A stretch of 31,944 nucleotides of DNA from JBFGCM01 sp041581135 (GTDB taxonomy: Bacteria; Actinomycetota; Acidimicrobiia; Spongiisociales; UBA5794), in assembly GCA_041581135.1 (NCBI GenBank), contig JBFGCM010000038.1:1-31944 (forward strand), read 5' to 3'. Under the pieces are notes generated by a model. That model had not been told where the DNA came from and ran no database searches. It saw nothing but the letters and a program-made list of their open reading frames with translations. A program made the translations under genes and the position numbers. Of this stretch, positions 23,316 through 31,857 are shown piece after piece (position 1 is the first letter of the stretch; every line of letters starts with the position of its first letter).

Positions 23316-23735
23316 ATGCGGAGAATTGCTGCGATGCTCGCCTTGGCAGCTGCGTTCGTAGGGTTGACGGCCCTGCCGGCGGCGGCCGATCCGCCGGTCG
23401 AATTCAGCGTGTCGGTCCCCGACGTCGGGGTGGATCCATGTACCGGTGAGGACTTCACGGTGTTGCTGACATTCAACATCGAGCTTCACGAACACCAGAA
23501 CAACACGGTGCTGATCATCGACAGCTCCTCGGCGACCTCCCACGGTTACGAGGGCAACGGCCACGAGACGGCGGTGACCAACCAGAACCACTACATCAGC
23601 GTGTTCAACTGGCAGGCCGTCAACGACGAAACCGGAGGGCGGTTTGCGCTCAAGGGCAAGTTCAAGGTCGATCTCGAGACGGGCGAGGTCCAACTCGAGA
23701 AGTTTGAGTTCCGATGTGTCGGCCAGCCCGCGTAG
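23316..23735 (+). CDS. Small secreted protein of unknown function
   Basis: 139 residues. The N-terminus MRRIAAMLALAAAFVGLTAL is a Sec signal peptide with probable cleavage after PAAA before DPPVEF. The mature protein, about 115 residues, is predicted beta-rich and acidic with an Ig-like feel, and has two cysteines (DPCTGE and FRCVGQ) near its two ends that may form a disulfide. I do not recognise a family. A purine-rich ribosome site precedes the ATG at 23316; a longer frame from 23244 would precede the signal peptide with 24 polar residues and is rejected. A strong hairpin follows the gene, so it is probably transcribed alone. Confidence 0.7.
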   Translation: MRRIAAMLALAAAFVGLTALPAAADPPVEFSVSVPDVGVDPCTGEDFTVLLTFNIELHEHQNNTVLIIDSSSATSHGYEGNGHETAVTNQNHYISVFNWQAVNDETGGRFALKGKFKVDLETGEVQLEKFEFRCVGQPA

Positions 23736-23767
23736 CGAGCTGGTCCAACAGCCGGCCTCGGTGATGA

Positions 23768-23790
23768 GGGTCGGGGCTTGGCCCCGACCC
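23768..23790 (+). terminator. Strong hairpin terminator
   Basis: GGGTCGGGGC (23768-23777) pairs perfectly with GCCCCGACCC (23781-23790) around the loop TTG. It begins 33 nt after the stop of the small secreted protein gene and ends 46 nt before the next gene. There is only a short TTC after the stem, not a long U-tract. Confidence 0.75.
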
Positions 23791-23836
23791 TTCGGTGTCC
23801 CGGAGGCGGGCCTGGTCCCGTCCCTAATCTGCACGC

Positions 23837-26800
23837 ATGGAGTTTGGGGTGCTGGGGCCGCTCAGGGCCTGGGATGGAGAGGTGCAGCTACCCGTCGGTG
23901 GCGCGAAGCAGCGCACGCTCTTGGCGCTGCTGATCGCTGCGACCGGGAACCCGGTGGCCACCGATGCCCTGCTCATGGGGATGTACGGGCCTGATGCCGA
24001 ACCGGCCTCGCGGCGCTCACTGCGTACCTATGTGTGGCGGCTCCGCCGGGAGCTGGGTGACGTCGTCACCCGTGAGGCTGACGGTTACGTGCTGACGGCA
24101 GACCCGGAGAGCGTCGATGCGGTGCGATTCGAGCGGAGCGTGGCCCGGGCCCGAACCATCACCGATCCAACGGCGCAACACGACCTGTTGGCAGAGGCAC
24201 TGGGCTTGTGGCGAGGCGAGGCGTACAGCGATGTCGAACAGCACGATGGTTTGCGAGCCGAGGCCATCCGCCTCGAGGAGTTGCGGGCCGAAGCGTTGGA
24301 AGCCCGTATCGAGCTGGACCTCGCGGCCGGCGGCCACCGCGAAGTGCTCGCGGAGCTGGAGGCGGCGATCGCCCGGGCTCCGCTGCGAGAGCGGCTGCGC
24401 TTCCTACACATGGTTGCGCTCTACCGCAGTGACCGGCAGGCGGACGCTCTGCGGGCGTATCAGGACGTGGCGACGTATCTGAGCGACGAACTGGGTTTGG
24501 ACCCATCACCCGAGCTACAGGACTTGGAGAACCGGATTCTTCGCCAGGACCGGAGTCTCGAGTACCGGCCGCGTCCCCGACCCCGTCCTCTCCCTGCCCG
24601 GTACACGAGCTTTGTTGGTCGCGACGCAGACGTCGACAACATCGTTCCGCTCTTCTCGGATCACCGGCTCGTGACGCTCACTGGGCCCGGAGGCATCGGC
24701 AAGTCGAGCCTTGGCGTCGAGGTCGCCCGGCGTCTCGCCGAGACGATGGTCGTTGCCTACGTCCCAGTCGAACGCAACCGGGATGCCGACGTCGCGTGGC
24801 TCACGGCTGGGTCCGTGGGCGTGGATGATCCCGGAGACCATGCCTTGCAGCGTGCGGTCGACACGATCGGTGAGCAGTCGATGGTGCTCGTATTCGATGG
24901 CTGCGAGCAGGTGATAGACGCCATGCCGGCGCTGGTGTCCGAGATCTTGAGGAGCTGTCCGAATGTCTCGATTCTCGTCACCAGCCGGGAGGGGTTGTTC
25001 ATCGCGGGCGAACGGCTGGTTCACGTGGCACCTCTGGCTTCGGGTGACGCATCTGCGTCGAATGAGTTGTTCGCCGATCGAGCCGGCCTGCCGCTCGATG
25101 AGCTGACTCCGGCGGATCGAGAACTGGTGACGAAGATCGGCGAGCGGGTCTCCGGGGTGCCGCTGGCGCTCGAGTTGGTGGCTGCGAGGCTGGGAACCAT
25201 GAACCTCGCCGAGCTGGCGGCCGGTTTGGAGAACCAGATGAGCTTGTTGATCGCCAAACGGCGTGCCATTCCGGCCCACCGGTCGTTCGCGGCAACACTC
25301 GACTTCGGGTATCGGTCGATGGACGCCTCGCTGCAGCGGACATTCCGGCATCTCGGTGTGTTCCAGTCGCGTTTCCCCGCTGCGGGTACTCGGGTGGTCG
25401 CAGACGTCGCCGACGTCGATCACCGGCTTCAGGAGCTGGTCGATCTGTCGTTGCTGCAGCCGCTCGATCCAGACGACCGGTACTCACTGCTGGAGCCGAT
25501 CCGCCAGTACGCCGAAGCGTTGCTGGCCGAGGCGGGAGAGCTCGAGGCTGCGTTGTCACGTCATGCCAGGTGGACGGCGATGTTCTGGCGGGATGAGCAT
25601 CTGGCGTATGAGCGGAAGCGAACGGAGCGCTTCTTCGATCTGCTCCGGGAGTTCGGCCCGGAGGCGGTCCAGGTGGCGGAGCGGTCGGTCGAGGCGGGTG
25701 AGCCCGACATTGCCCTGTCGATCGTTGCGTCTCTGGGTCGTCGGTGGTCGAGTCGTCTCGACGGGAGCCGGCTGCGAGCGGTCGCGCGTCGGGCACTCGA
25801 CCATCCATCGGCGACGCACGACGACACGTACCTCCGGGCACTGGCGTATACCGGGTGGCTGCACCGGATCATCGACCCCGGCGTGGCGCGGGGGATATTG
25901 CGCCGTCTGGAGGAGCTGGCAGGAGCCACGAGCGACGTCGAGACGTTGGCGGCGATCAGCGAGATGCGGGCCTCGCTGCCGCAGGTGATCGACAATCGTG
26001 TGTTCGACGAGTCGACGGCTGCGGTGTCACTCGAGCTTCAGGCCGAGTTCCTCAGCTATGTAGAGGCTCTTGGCCGGCCGTATGAGGACCACATCTACAA
26101 CCGGCTCAATCTGCTTCATGAGGTGGGCCGCATGGAAGAGGCCGACGCAGAGCTCGATCGGCTCGAAGCCTGGGCGGAGGAGGTGGATCCGAGCAAGAGG
26201 GGTGACGTATCCCACCACAGGGGAACCCAGGCGCGGACGCAAGGGCGGTTCGAGGAGGCCGCAGAGTTGTTCCGGGAGGAGGCCCGGCTGGCGCTGGAGG
26301 TCGGTGACGAGGAGACGCTTCTGGAAGCGGACCGTGAGCTGATCATCGTCCTGACTCGGGCGGGGAGAGCGGAAGAGGCTTTGGCCGCGATGGATCAATA
26401 CAACGAATCTGCGTCGGCACTGGGTCGGCCGCTATTGGAAGAGACCAACCCCGACGTAGTGGCGGCGACATTGGCGGCGCTCGAGCGTTGGGACGACTTC
26501 GAGCGGCTGTTGAGGTTCTGGGTCGATGAGTCGATGGCCTGGCGTGAGGACGGACGAGCATGGAGCGGGTTCCTGGTCGGCCGCTACGTCGTCCCGTCCA
26601 GGCTGGTCTTCCTCCTCGTGCCCACTGCGGAGTGGCTCGTTCATGCCGGTCGACACACAGAGGCGGCGGCGCTCCTGGCGTCGGCCCCGATGGCATTCCG
26701 AGAGACGAGGTTCCCTTACTGGACCTCCATGGGCGAGGAGGCCCGGGTGCAGGGCTTGGTCGAACAGCTTCCGATTGATGCTGGCGGTGACGGTGTCGAT

Positions 26801-26869
26801 TCGCTGGACGAGTTGTTCTGGCTCGTGGCGGGATTCGTAGGGCGGAGCGCGATGGGGAATAGTTCGTAG
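23837..26869 (+). CDS. SARP/AfsR-type transcriptional regulator with NB-ARC ATPase
   Basis: 1010 residues. An OmpR-type winged-helix DNA-binding domain (about 1-90: FGVLGPLRAWDG, then SLRTYVWRLRRELGD) and a BTAD bacterial transcriptional activation domain (about 95-240) form the SARP part. A Pro/Arg linker leads to an NB-ARC/STAND ATPase with P-loop GPGGIGKS (283-290), Walker-B-like MVLVFDGCEQV and a GVPLALELVAARLG motif. The C-terminal part is helical, TPR-like. Such proteins activate neighbouring or secondary-metabolism genes on a signal sensed by the repeats; no biosynthetic cluster is visible in this window. TAATCT lies 6 nt before the ATG, so a leaderless transcript is possible, but no good -35 was found. 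Confidence 0.9.
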   Translation: MEFGVLGPLRAWDGEVQLPVGGAKQRTLLALLIAATGNPVATDALLMGMYGPDAEPASRRSLRTYVWRLRRELGDVVTREADGYVLTADPESVDAVRFERSVARARTITDPTAQHDLLAEALGLWRGEAYSDVEQHDGLRAEAIRLEELRAEALEARIELDLAAGGHREVLAELEAAIARAPLRERLRFLHMVALYRSDRQADALRAYQDVATYLSDELGLDPSPELQDLENRILRQDRSLEYRPRPRPRPLPARYTSFVGRDADVDNIVPLFSDHRLVTLTGPGGIGKSSLGVEVARRLAETMVVAYVPVERNRDADVAWLTAGSVGVDDPGDHALQRAVDTIGEQSMVLVFDGCEQVIDAMPALVSEILRSCPNVSILVTSREGLFIAGERLVHVAPLASGDASASNELFADRAGLPLDELTPADRELVTKIGERVSGVPLALELVAARLGTMNLAELAAGLENQMSLLIAKRRAIPAHRSFAATLDFGYRSMDASLQRTFRHLGVFQSRFPAAGTRVVADVADVDHRLQELVDLSLLQPLDPDDRYSLLEPIRQYAEALLAEAGELEAALSRHARWTAMFWRDEHLAYERKRTERFFDLLREFGPEAVQVAERSVEAGEPDIALSIVASLGRRWSSRLDGSRLRAVARRALDHPSATHDDTYLRALAYTGWLHRIIDPGVARGILRRLEELAGATSDVETLAAISEMRASLPQVIDNRVFDESTAAVSLELQAEFLSYVEALGRPYEDHIYNRLNLLHEVGRMEEADAELDRLEAWAEEVDPSKRGDVSHHRGTQARTQGRFEEAAELFREEARLALEVGDEETLLEADRELIIVLTRAGRAEEALAAMDQYNESASALGRPLLEETNPDVVAATLAALERWDDFERLLRFWVDESMAWREDGRAWSGFLVGRYVVPSRLVFLLVPTAEWLVHAGRHTEAAALLASAPMAFRETRFPYWTSMGEEARVQGLVEQLPIDAGGDGVDSLDELFWLVAGFVGRSAMGNSS

Positions 26870-26888
26870 CGGCGTCGTCGCGGCTCGA

Positions 26889-28256
26889 TCACGGTGATCG
26901 GCCGCTGGTGGTGTAGGCGTGGCTGAGGTGGGTGGTCCAGGTGATGGTGGCGTCGGGGTTGGGGGTGTAGGTCCAGCCGGCGTGGTGGCGGATGCGGTGG
27001 TCGTGGCGGCAGAGGGGTGCGAGGTTTGCCGGCGTGGTGGGCCCGCCGTGTTCCCAGGGGATGCGGTGGTCGAGGTCGGAGTGGGTGGCGGGCATGCGGC
27101 AGCCCGGGAAGATGCAGCGCCGGTAGCGGGCTCGGACTGCGCGGGCGGTTGCCGTCGTGGGGCGGCGGCGGCTGACGCCGGTGTGGACGGGGAGGCCGGT
27201 GTCGGGGTCGGTGACGGTGATGGCCCACTGCGCCCCCCATTGGGCGTCGTGGTTTGCGTCGGCGACTTGGCGTGCGATGTCGGCGATGACGGGTCCGTAT
27301 CCGGCGAGGTCGGCGGCGTTGTCGTCGAGGCCGGCGAGGGTGGTGAGGTCGACGGTGATCTCGACTCGGCCGCGTGATGCGTTCCCAGATCCGTCGACGG
27401 CGTCGCCGTTGAGGAGGTCGAGCATGACGTCGGCGCGGAGTTGGTCGATGGTGCGGCCGTCTTTGCGGCGGCGGAGGTGGCGGGCGATGCGGTCGATGTG
27501 CGCGCTGGCGGAGGCGACCCGGTCGGGCGGCAGGTCGAGACCGAAGAGGTTGGCGGTGCCGTCCTCGGTGGGCCGCATGACCACCCGGCGCTGGTCGACG
27601 GCGGTGTCGTAACGCTGCTTGGCCTCGTCGGGGGCGACGTCGATGGCGAGGCGGCGGATGCGGGCGATGAGTTGGCCGGTGGTGAGGTTGGGTGCATCGT
27701 CGATGAGACGGTCGACCAGGTCTTCGGCAACGTCGGGGGAGAGGTGACCCGTGGAGTGGGCGATGGCGCGGGCACGGCGGGCGTCGATGTCCCCGGCCCG
27801 AAGCGCTTGCCAGACCCTGGGCAGCCGGCGGCGTAGGTCGTGGGCCATCTGGAGCTCGGAGTTGGCGGCGCGGCGAGTCAGGTGTAGGGCGGCGCGGATC
27901 TCGGCGGCGGTGGCGTCGTTGGCGACCTCGGGGTCGTCGGCGAAGTCCTCCTCGATGACGTCGGCGACGGCGGTGATGTCGTCGTAGAGGTGTGCGGCGT
28001 AGTGCGACGCCATCCGTTGGCGGGCTCGCAGCACCACGATGCGACCGTGACCGGAGAGTGCGTGGACGTCGATGGACGACAGCACTGCTGCCAGCATCAG
28101 GCCGGGCTCCATAGTGTCGAGGCCGGCCGGGATCGAGACCGGCTCGTCACCGTGCCAGTCGAGTTCGGAGACGGCGGTGAGGTCGGCGAGCAGTTCGTCG
28201 TCCCACGAATAATCGAGGGGATCTGCTGTCTCGGTTGCCACCGCTATATCGAACAT
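26889..28256 (-). CDS. DUF222 / 13E12-type HNH endonuclease, SOS-controlled
   Basis: 455 residues. The N-terminal two-thirds is the helical DUF222 domain (for example LTRRAANSELQMAHDLRRRL, ARRARAIAHSTGHLS). The C-terminal HNH nuclease has zinc-type cysteines in CIFPGC (381, 386) and LC (416) and the catalytic set His397 (DLDH), Asn411 (PANL) and His420 (HDH). The family cuts DNA, but its purpose is unknown; related 13E12 genes are multicopy in mycobacteria. I chose the ATG at 28256, since a near-consensus promoter places the transcription start at or beside it (leaderless mRNA). A TTG at 28292 would lie in that promoter's -35. A perfect LexA box covers the start codon. A relic of another copy's 3' end lies at 18306-18360. 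Confidence 0.9.
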   Translation of the reverse strand: MFDIAVATETADPLDYSWDDELLADLTAVSELDWHGDEPVSIPAGLDTMEPGLMLAAVLSSIDVHALSGHGRIVVLRARQRMASHYAAHLYDDITAVADVIEEDFADDPEVANDATAAEIRAALHLTRRAANSELQMAHDLRRRLPRVWQALRAGDIDARRARAIAHSTGHLSPDVAEDLVDRLIDDAPNLTTGQLIARIRRLAIDVAPDEAKQRYDTAVDQRRVVMRPTEDGTANLFGLDLPPDRVASASAHIDRIARHLRRRKDGRTIDQLRADVMLDLLNGDAVDGSGNASRGRVEITVDLTTLAGLDDNAADLAGYGPVIADIARQVADANHDAQWGAQWAITVTDPDTGLPVHTGVSRRRPTTATARAVRARYRRCIFPGCRMPATHSDLDHRIPWEHGGPTTPANLAPLCRHDHRIRHHAGWTYTPNPDATITWTTHLSHAYTTSGRSP

Positions 28257-28265
28257 ATGTTCGAT
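28248..28265. promoter_or_regulatory. Perfect LexA (SOS) box over the HNH gene start codon
   Basis: ATCGAACATATGTTCGAT is an 18-base perfect palindrome containing the full actinobacterial SOS box TCGAAC-N4-GTTCGA (28249-28264). The CATATG centre includes the ATG start codon of the HNH gene, and the box touches its -10 element, so bound LexA would block transcription. Confidence 0.9.
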
Positions 28266-28292
28266 TGTAGAGGAGAGGTGAGACGATTTCAA
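28264..28292 (-). promoter_or_regulatory. Near-consensus sigma-70 promoter of the HNH gene
   Basis: On the minus strand TTGAAA (28292-28287) and TACAAT (28269-28264) are separated by exactly 17 nt, close to the vegetative consensus. The ATG at 28256 begins 7 nt after the -10 element, so the mRNA should be leaderless or nearly so. No ribosome site precedes this ATG, in agreement. Confidence 0.8.
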
Positions 28293-28295
28293 GGG

Positions 28296-28313
28296 TGTCG
28301 ATGTTCGTCGACA
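28296..28313. promoter_or_regulatory. Second dyad upstream of the HNH promoter
   Basis: TGTCGA-TGTTCG-TCGACA is a perfect 6-6-6 inverted repeat just upstream of the -35 element. It is not a LexA box, though its centre resembles a half site. It may bind another regulator, or serve the divergent gene at 28392. Confidence 0.3.
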
Positions 28314-28391
28314 TGAATCCGACCCTGGACTGTCCGACGAGGGCCCTTTCAGTCGTCCTTGCCGAGCTGACCCTTACACTGCCGCACGCGA

Positions 28392-29168
28392 TTGGAGTCA
28401 GCCTTGCCCACGTCCCTCCCTTTCCAACATCACGTGTCTGCGATCGAGAAGGCAGGGAAGCGGCTGGCCGAGCTCGCTGTGACTGCCGGCGAGGACGCGC
28501 CGGTGCCGACCTGCCCGGCCTGGGACGTGCGGGCGCTTGTCGCCCACCAGTCCATGGTCCACCGCTGGGCCACTGCCCACGTCACCGGCACCGACCCTGC
28601 GGCGTTGCCGAGCCAGAGCGAGATCCGTCGGTCCGTCACCGACCTCGACGAGTACTACAACGACGGGCTCAGCCGGTTGCTGGAAGCACTCCGTTCTGCC
28701 CCTGCGGACCTCGAGGCGATGACGTTCCTCAACGATGCGCCGCCGCCACGCGAGTTCTGGGCCCGCCGCCAGGCTCACGAGACGACGGTCCACATGGTCG
28801 ACGCCCTGGCTGCGGCTCTCGGCGGTGTGCCGACCACCGATGATGCCGACATCGACCTGGCACTCGCCGTCGACGGCATCGACGAACTCCTGGCCGGCTT
28901 CTTCACCCGCGGTCGCTCCAAGTTGTTCGACGGCGAGGAGTTCACGATGGTCGTCTCCCCCGATGACAGCGATCGGCGATGGCACATCCGGGTCGCCGAG
29001 TCCCTCACCATCTCCCCCGAGCCGGCTCGCTCACCCCGCCTGTCGATCAGCGGCACGGCCGCTGCCATATACCTCGGCCTGTGGAATCGAGGCGACGAGC
29101 TCATCTTGACCGGCGACGAGTCGCTGATGGATCGATGGCGTACGACGCAGAAGGTTCGGTGGGGTTAG
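28392..29168 (+). CDS. Mycothiol-dependent maleylpyruvate isomerase-family protein
   Basis: 258 residues. The N-terminal four-helix DinB-like bundle carries the metal triad of this family: His52 in WDVRALVAHQSMVHRW and Glu130 and His134 in ARRQAHETTVHMVDA. The motif CPAWDVRALVAH is characteristic (normally TCPGWTVRDLLAH). The C-terminal domain (about 155-258), with IYLGLWNRGD and MDRWR, is the usual companion. Family members use mycothiol in isomerisation, dechlorination or related reactions; the substrate here is unknown. There is no ATG near the start: TTG at 28392 (or 28404) is assumed. A damaged copy of the 3' third lies at 31555-31857. Confidence 0.83.
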   Translation: MESALPTSLPFQHHVSAIEKAGKRLAELAVTAGEDAPVPTCPAWDVRALVAHQSMVHRWATAHVTGTDPAALPSQSEIRRSVTDLDEYYNDGLSRLLEALRSAPADLEAMTFLNDAPPPREFWARRQAHETTVHMVDALAAALGGVPTTDDADIDLALAVDGIDELLAGFFTRGRSKLFDGEEFTMVVSPDDSDRRWHIRVAESLTISPEPARSPRLSISGTAAAIYLGLWNRGDELILTGDESLMDRWRTTQKVRWG

Positions 29169-29492
29169 TGGGCTAGGACGCACCGATCACTTCCAGACTT
29201 GGTCCGCGCCAGATTGCAGCAATTGGCTAGCTGAGCCTCTCACGGCACCTGAATCAGTTCGACTCCTTCGATTGCGATGTCGATCGGCTCCTGCTGACTC
29301 GGGCTTTGATGATCATTTCCCTCCTTGCCTGCCTCGGGGTCTCTCGATGAGTGCGGGTCTGCCTCTTGGGATACGGCCCGATCGGTGCTGCCAGCCTGGC
29401 GGGCACCCGGGCGTGGGCGAAATGGATCGGTGGTGTGTCTCCTACCCCATGCGACGGTCCATGGTGAGGAGCCACCCGTGGATCGGCGGCGT
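29169..29492. other. 324-nt region between convergent genes, no gene supported
   Basis: Separates the mycothiol-type gene and the membrane protein gene, which converge. One minus-strand frame ending at 29240 is open for over 80 codons with the last residues EPIDIAIEGVELIQVP, but it lacks any start codon and ribosome site; it might be the eroded end of a lost gene. No clear terminator was found. Confidence 0.4.
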
Positions 29493-30314
29493 CTAGGTGA
29501 GCTCGATGATCTGTTGTGCGAGGTAGATCACTCCGCTGACCGCAGCGGCGGCGACACCGGCCCGACCGATCCACGGCAGGTGGCGGGGTGGAGGCCGGGC
29601 CGCGATGTCGTTGACCCACGTCACGACTGTTATCGACATGGTGAGCAGGACGAACACACCGACCATCCGTGGCGGCGATTCGCAGAAGCAGAAGCTGGTG
29701 CTGAAGAACTGGAGAATCCCCGGGATGGCCAGCAGGGCTCCGAAGCCGCACATGACGAGCGCAGGGAACGTGAAGCTGGGGCGATCGTGCAACCGGATCC
29801 GGTCATCGAACCAGGAGGTGAGCATGCCCGCCACGGCCATGATGCCGAGAAACATCGCGATGTGAAGCCACAGCGGATCGAGAATCGAGAAGTCGAAGTT
29901 GTCGCCTTCGATCACGAGGAAGCCGAGCGTCGTTGCGGCGACACCGCCGGCGATGACGTGTCTGCTCGGTCCCGCAGGCAGCCAGGGTCGAACGATCACC
30001 CAGCCCCAGGCCACGGCTGCTCCGGTGAGGATGCCGCCAAACACGACCAGCTCGAAGGTCCCGCTGGCGGTGATTTCGCCGATGCGGTTGCCGTTGGAGG
30101 TGCGAACGCCATCCCGCACCGGGTTCATCAAGGCCGAGATCCGCATGACGATGCGGCCACCGATGCCGCCGGCGAGTACTCCTGCGAGTACTGCTGCGAG
30201 CCCGGAGGCGGCGGTTCGCCTGACGAGCCTGAGGAGACGGTCCGACGATGCCTCGTTCGAGTCGCCATCGACTCGAGGCCCGTCAGTCGACGACGGTGTG
30301 AGCAGCGACCCCAT
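29493..30314 (-). CDS. Membrane protein of about seven helices, function unknown
   Basis: 273 residues. After a polar 30-residue N-terminus come about seven hydrophobic segments (near 37-55, 87-107, 120-136, 150-168, 185-203, 215-233 and 250-270). Notable are a glycine-rich first helix (GVLAGGIGGRIVMRI) and a loop with two close cysteines (SFCFCESPP). There is no transporter signature I recognise. The ATG at 30314 has AGGAG five nt upstream. It lies 160 nt downstream of the aldo/keto reductase gene on the same strand. A short GC hairpin (CCGGC-GCAC-GCCGG, 30365-30378) lies between them and may end the reductase transcript. Confidence 0.72.
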   Translation of the reverse strand: MGSLLTPSSTDGPRVDGDSNEASSDRLLRLVRRTAASGLAAVLAGVLAGGIGGRIVMRISALMNPVRDGVRTSNGNRIGEITASGTFELVVFGGILTGAAVAWGWVIVRPWLPAGPSRHVIAGGVAATTLGFLVIEGDNFDFSILDPLWLHIAMFLGIMAVAGMLTSWFDDRIRLHDRPSFTFPALVMCGFGALLAIPGILQFFSTSFCFCESPPRMVGVFVLLTMSITVVTWVNDIAARPPPRHLPWIGRAGVAAAAVSGVIYLAQQIIELT

Positions 30315-30473
30315 CTCGGCTCCTGTTCCCCAGGCGCTGACTGTTTGCCTGACGCATCATCGCGCCGGCGCACGCCGGTTTGGAGATGGATTTCGAGAAC
30401 TTGCCTACGGTGGGCATCTACGCGCTCGCCGCTTCCGGCGACTTGGTTGCCGAGGACACGGGAGCCGGGTCTC

Positions 30474-31442
30474 TCACGTCCAGGCCAGCATTGCCCGCAT
30501 TGTCCAGTATTGCTCGGCGGGCTCGGCGATTTCGGGGAGCTCGAGGCCGGGCTCCAGTGCGATCGCTTCGAGATTCGAGCGGAGCTGCTCGACCGTTGCT
30601 GCGCCGCTCAGTACGACATCGGCCCACGGCTGAGCCAGGACTGCGTGGATCGCAGCGGCGTCGACCGGCAGGTCATGTACGGCGTGTTGCAACGTACGGG
30701 CGGCCTCCGAGTCGGGGTTGGCGAGCCGTCCGTTGGCAATCGCTTCCTTGACGATCACCCCCAAGCCGGCGTCGTGTGCCTCCGCCAAAGCGGGGCCCGC
30801 AGACGGTTCCAGCAGGTTCCACGTCGCTTGCACGGTCCCGAACAATGGGCTGCCGCCGATCTCGATCTCGATCGCCCTGCGAATCGTCCTGCTCTGGTGG
30901 GGGCCGCTGGTCGTGAGCCCGATCACCAGACCTTCGTCTCGCATCTCGGCGAGACGGGCGGCGACGTCCCGGTCGTCGAGGACGCCGGATGTCTCGGTCG
31001 CCGAGTGGATCTGATAGATGTCGAGGTTCCCACCGAGCAGGGCGAGACTCTCGTGGAACTGACGGTCGAGAGTCTCCCGGGTGTGTTCCTTCACCTCGTG
31101 AACCGCCGCATCGACCTGCCAGTCGCCAACGTAGACATATCCCCATTTGGAGCCGATGGTCAGCGGATCGAGCGTGTCGGCGCGCCCATCGATCCACTGT
31201 GCCAGGAACTCCTCGGCGCGGCCGTAGGACCGGGCGGCGTCGATGTAGGTGATTCCGGCGGCGTACGCGGCGTCGAGCACGTGATGGGTGTGGAGCTCGA
31301 GGCCGGCGACGTCTGTGTGACCGGCGAGATCGGTGGCGTGGCCGAGATTGATGTACGCCGGCCTCCCCAGCGCAGCGAGGCCGAGACCGATGCGGCTCAC
31401 CGTGAGTCCCGTGTTTCCGAGCGCCCGCTGGTCCAAAGTCAC
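30474..31442 (-). CDS. Aldo/keto reductase
   Basis: 322 residues, a TIM-barrel NADPH-dependent reductase. The catalytic tetrad is complete: Asp68 and Tyr73 in YIDAARSYG, Lys99 in IGSKWG, and His146 in IYQIHS. The N-terminal hairpin LGNTGLTVSRIGLGLAALG is typical of the AKR families related to oxidoreductase YajO/Tas and D-threo-aldose dehydrogenases. It reduces an aldehyde or ketone in the cytoplasm; the substrate cannot be read. The start is a GTG at 31442. The promoter must lie in 31443-31550, next to the divergent relic of the mycothiol-type gene. Confidence 0.9.
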   Translation of the reverse strand: MTLDQRALGNTGLTVSRIGLGLAALGRPAYINLGHATDLAGHTDVAGLELHTHHVLDAAYAAGITYIDAARSYGRAEEFLAQWIDGRADTLDPLTIGSKWGYVYVGDWQVDAAVHEVKEHTRETLDRQFHESLALLGGNLDIYQIHSATETSGVLDDRDVAARLAEMRDEGLVIGLTTSGPHQSRTIRRAIEIEIGGSPLFGTVQATWNLLEPSAGPALAEAHDAGLGVIVKEAIANGRLANPDSEAARTLQHAVHDLPVDAAAIHAVLAQPWADVVLSGAATVEQLRSNLEAIALEPGLELPEIAEPAEQYWTMRAMLAWT

Positions 31443-31554
31443 ACCACCGAGGCTACCGGCGCCGACGAGGCGGGTCGGAGGGGGTTGGATGCCGGCCCGC
31501 TCCGCACTCGGGGCACACAGTGTCCGGCGATCTCGACGAGTTGTTCGTTGCGTA

Positions 31555-31857
31555 CGCCGTCGACGGCATCGATGAACTCCTGGCCGGCTTGTTCACCCGC
31601 GGTCGCTCCAAGTTGTTCGACGGCGAGGAGTACACGATGCTCGTCGCCCCCGACGACAGCGACCGGCGATGGCACATCCGGGTGGCCGAGTCACTCACCA
31701 TCTCCCCGAGCCGGCTCGCTCAACCCGCCTGTCGATCAGCGGCACGGCCGCCGCCATCTACCTCGGCCTGTGGAACCGAGGCGACGAGCTCATCTTGACC
31801 GGCGACAAGTCGTTGATGGATCGCTGGCGTACGACGCAAAGGGTCCGCTGGGGCTAG
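31555..31857 (+). pseudogene. Frameshifted relic of the 3' third of the mycothiol-type enzyme gene
   Basis: This matches codons about 159-258 of the gene at 28392-29168, from AVDGIDELLAG to the stop TAG, with high DNA identity and many silent changes. A run of five C in the intact gene is four C here (31704-31707), so the reading frame breaks after RVAESLTISP and resumes in another frame as LSISGTAAAIYLGLWNRGDE. The N-terminal half with the metal ligands is absent. The silent differences suggest it was once a functional paralogue. Confidence 0.9.

Noticed and set aside
26432..27775. Open frame of 447 codons on the minus strand rich in Pro, Thr and Ser
   Set aside because: Overlaps the HNH gene in another frame and then the regulator gene in antisense; composition is an artefact of GC-rich codons.
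29240..29492. Minus-strand open frame ending EPIDIAIEGVELIQVP
   Set aside because: Protein-like end but no start codon or ribosome site; could be an eroded gene end, not enough to annotate.
30386..30480. Plus-strand frame starting MDFENLPTVGIYALAASGDL
   Set aside because: Reads well for about 30 residues but then runs antisense through the aldo/keto reductase; no ribosome site and no family recognised.
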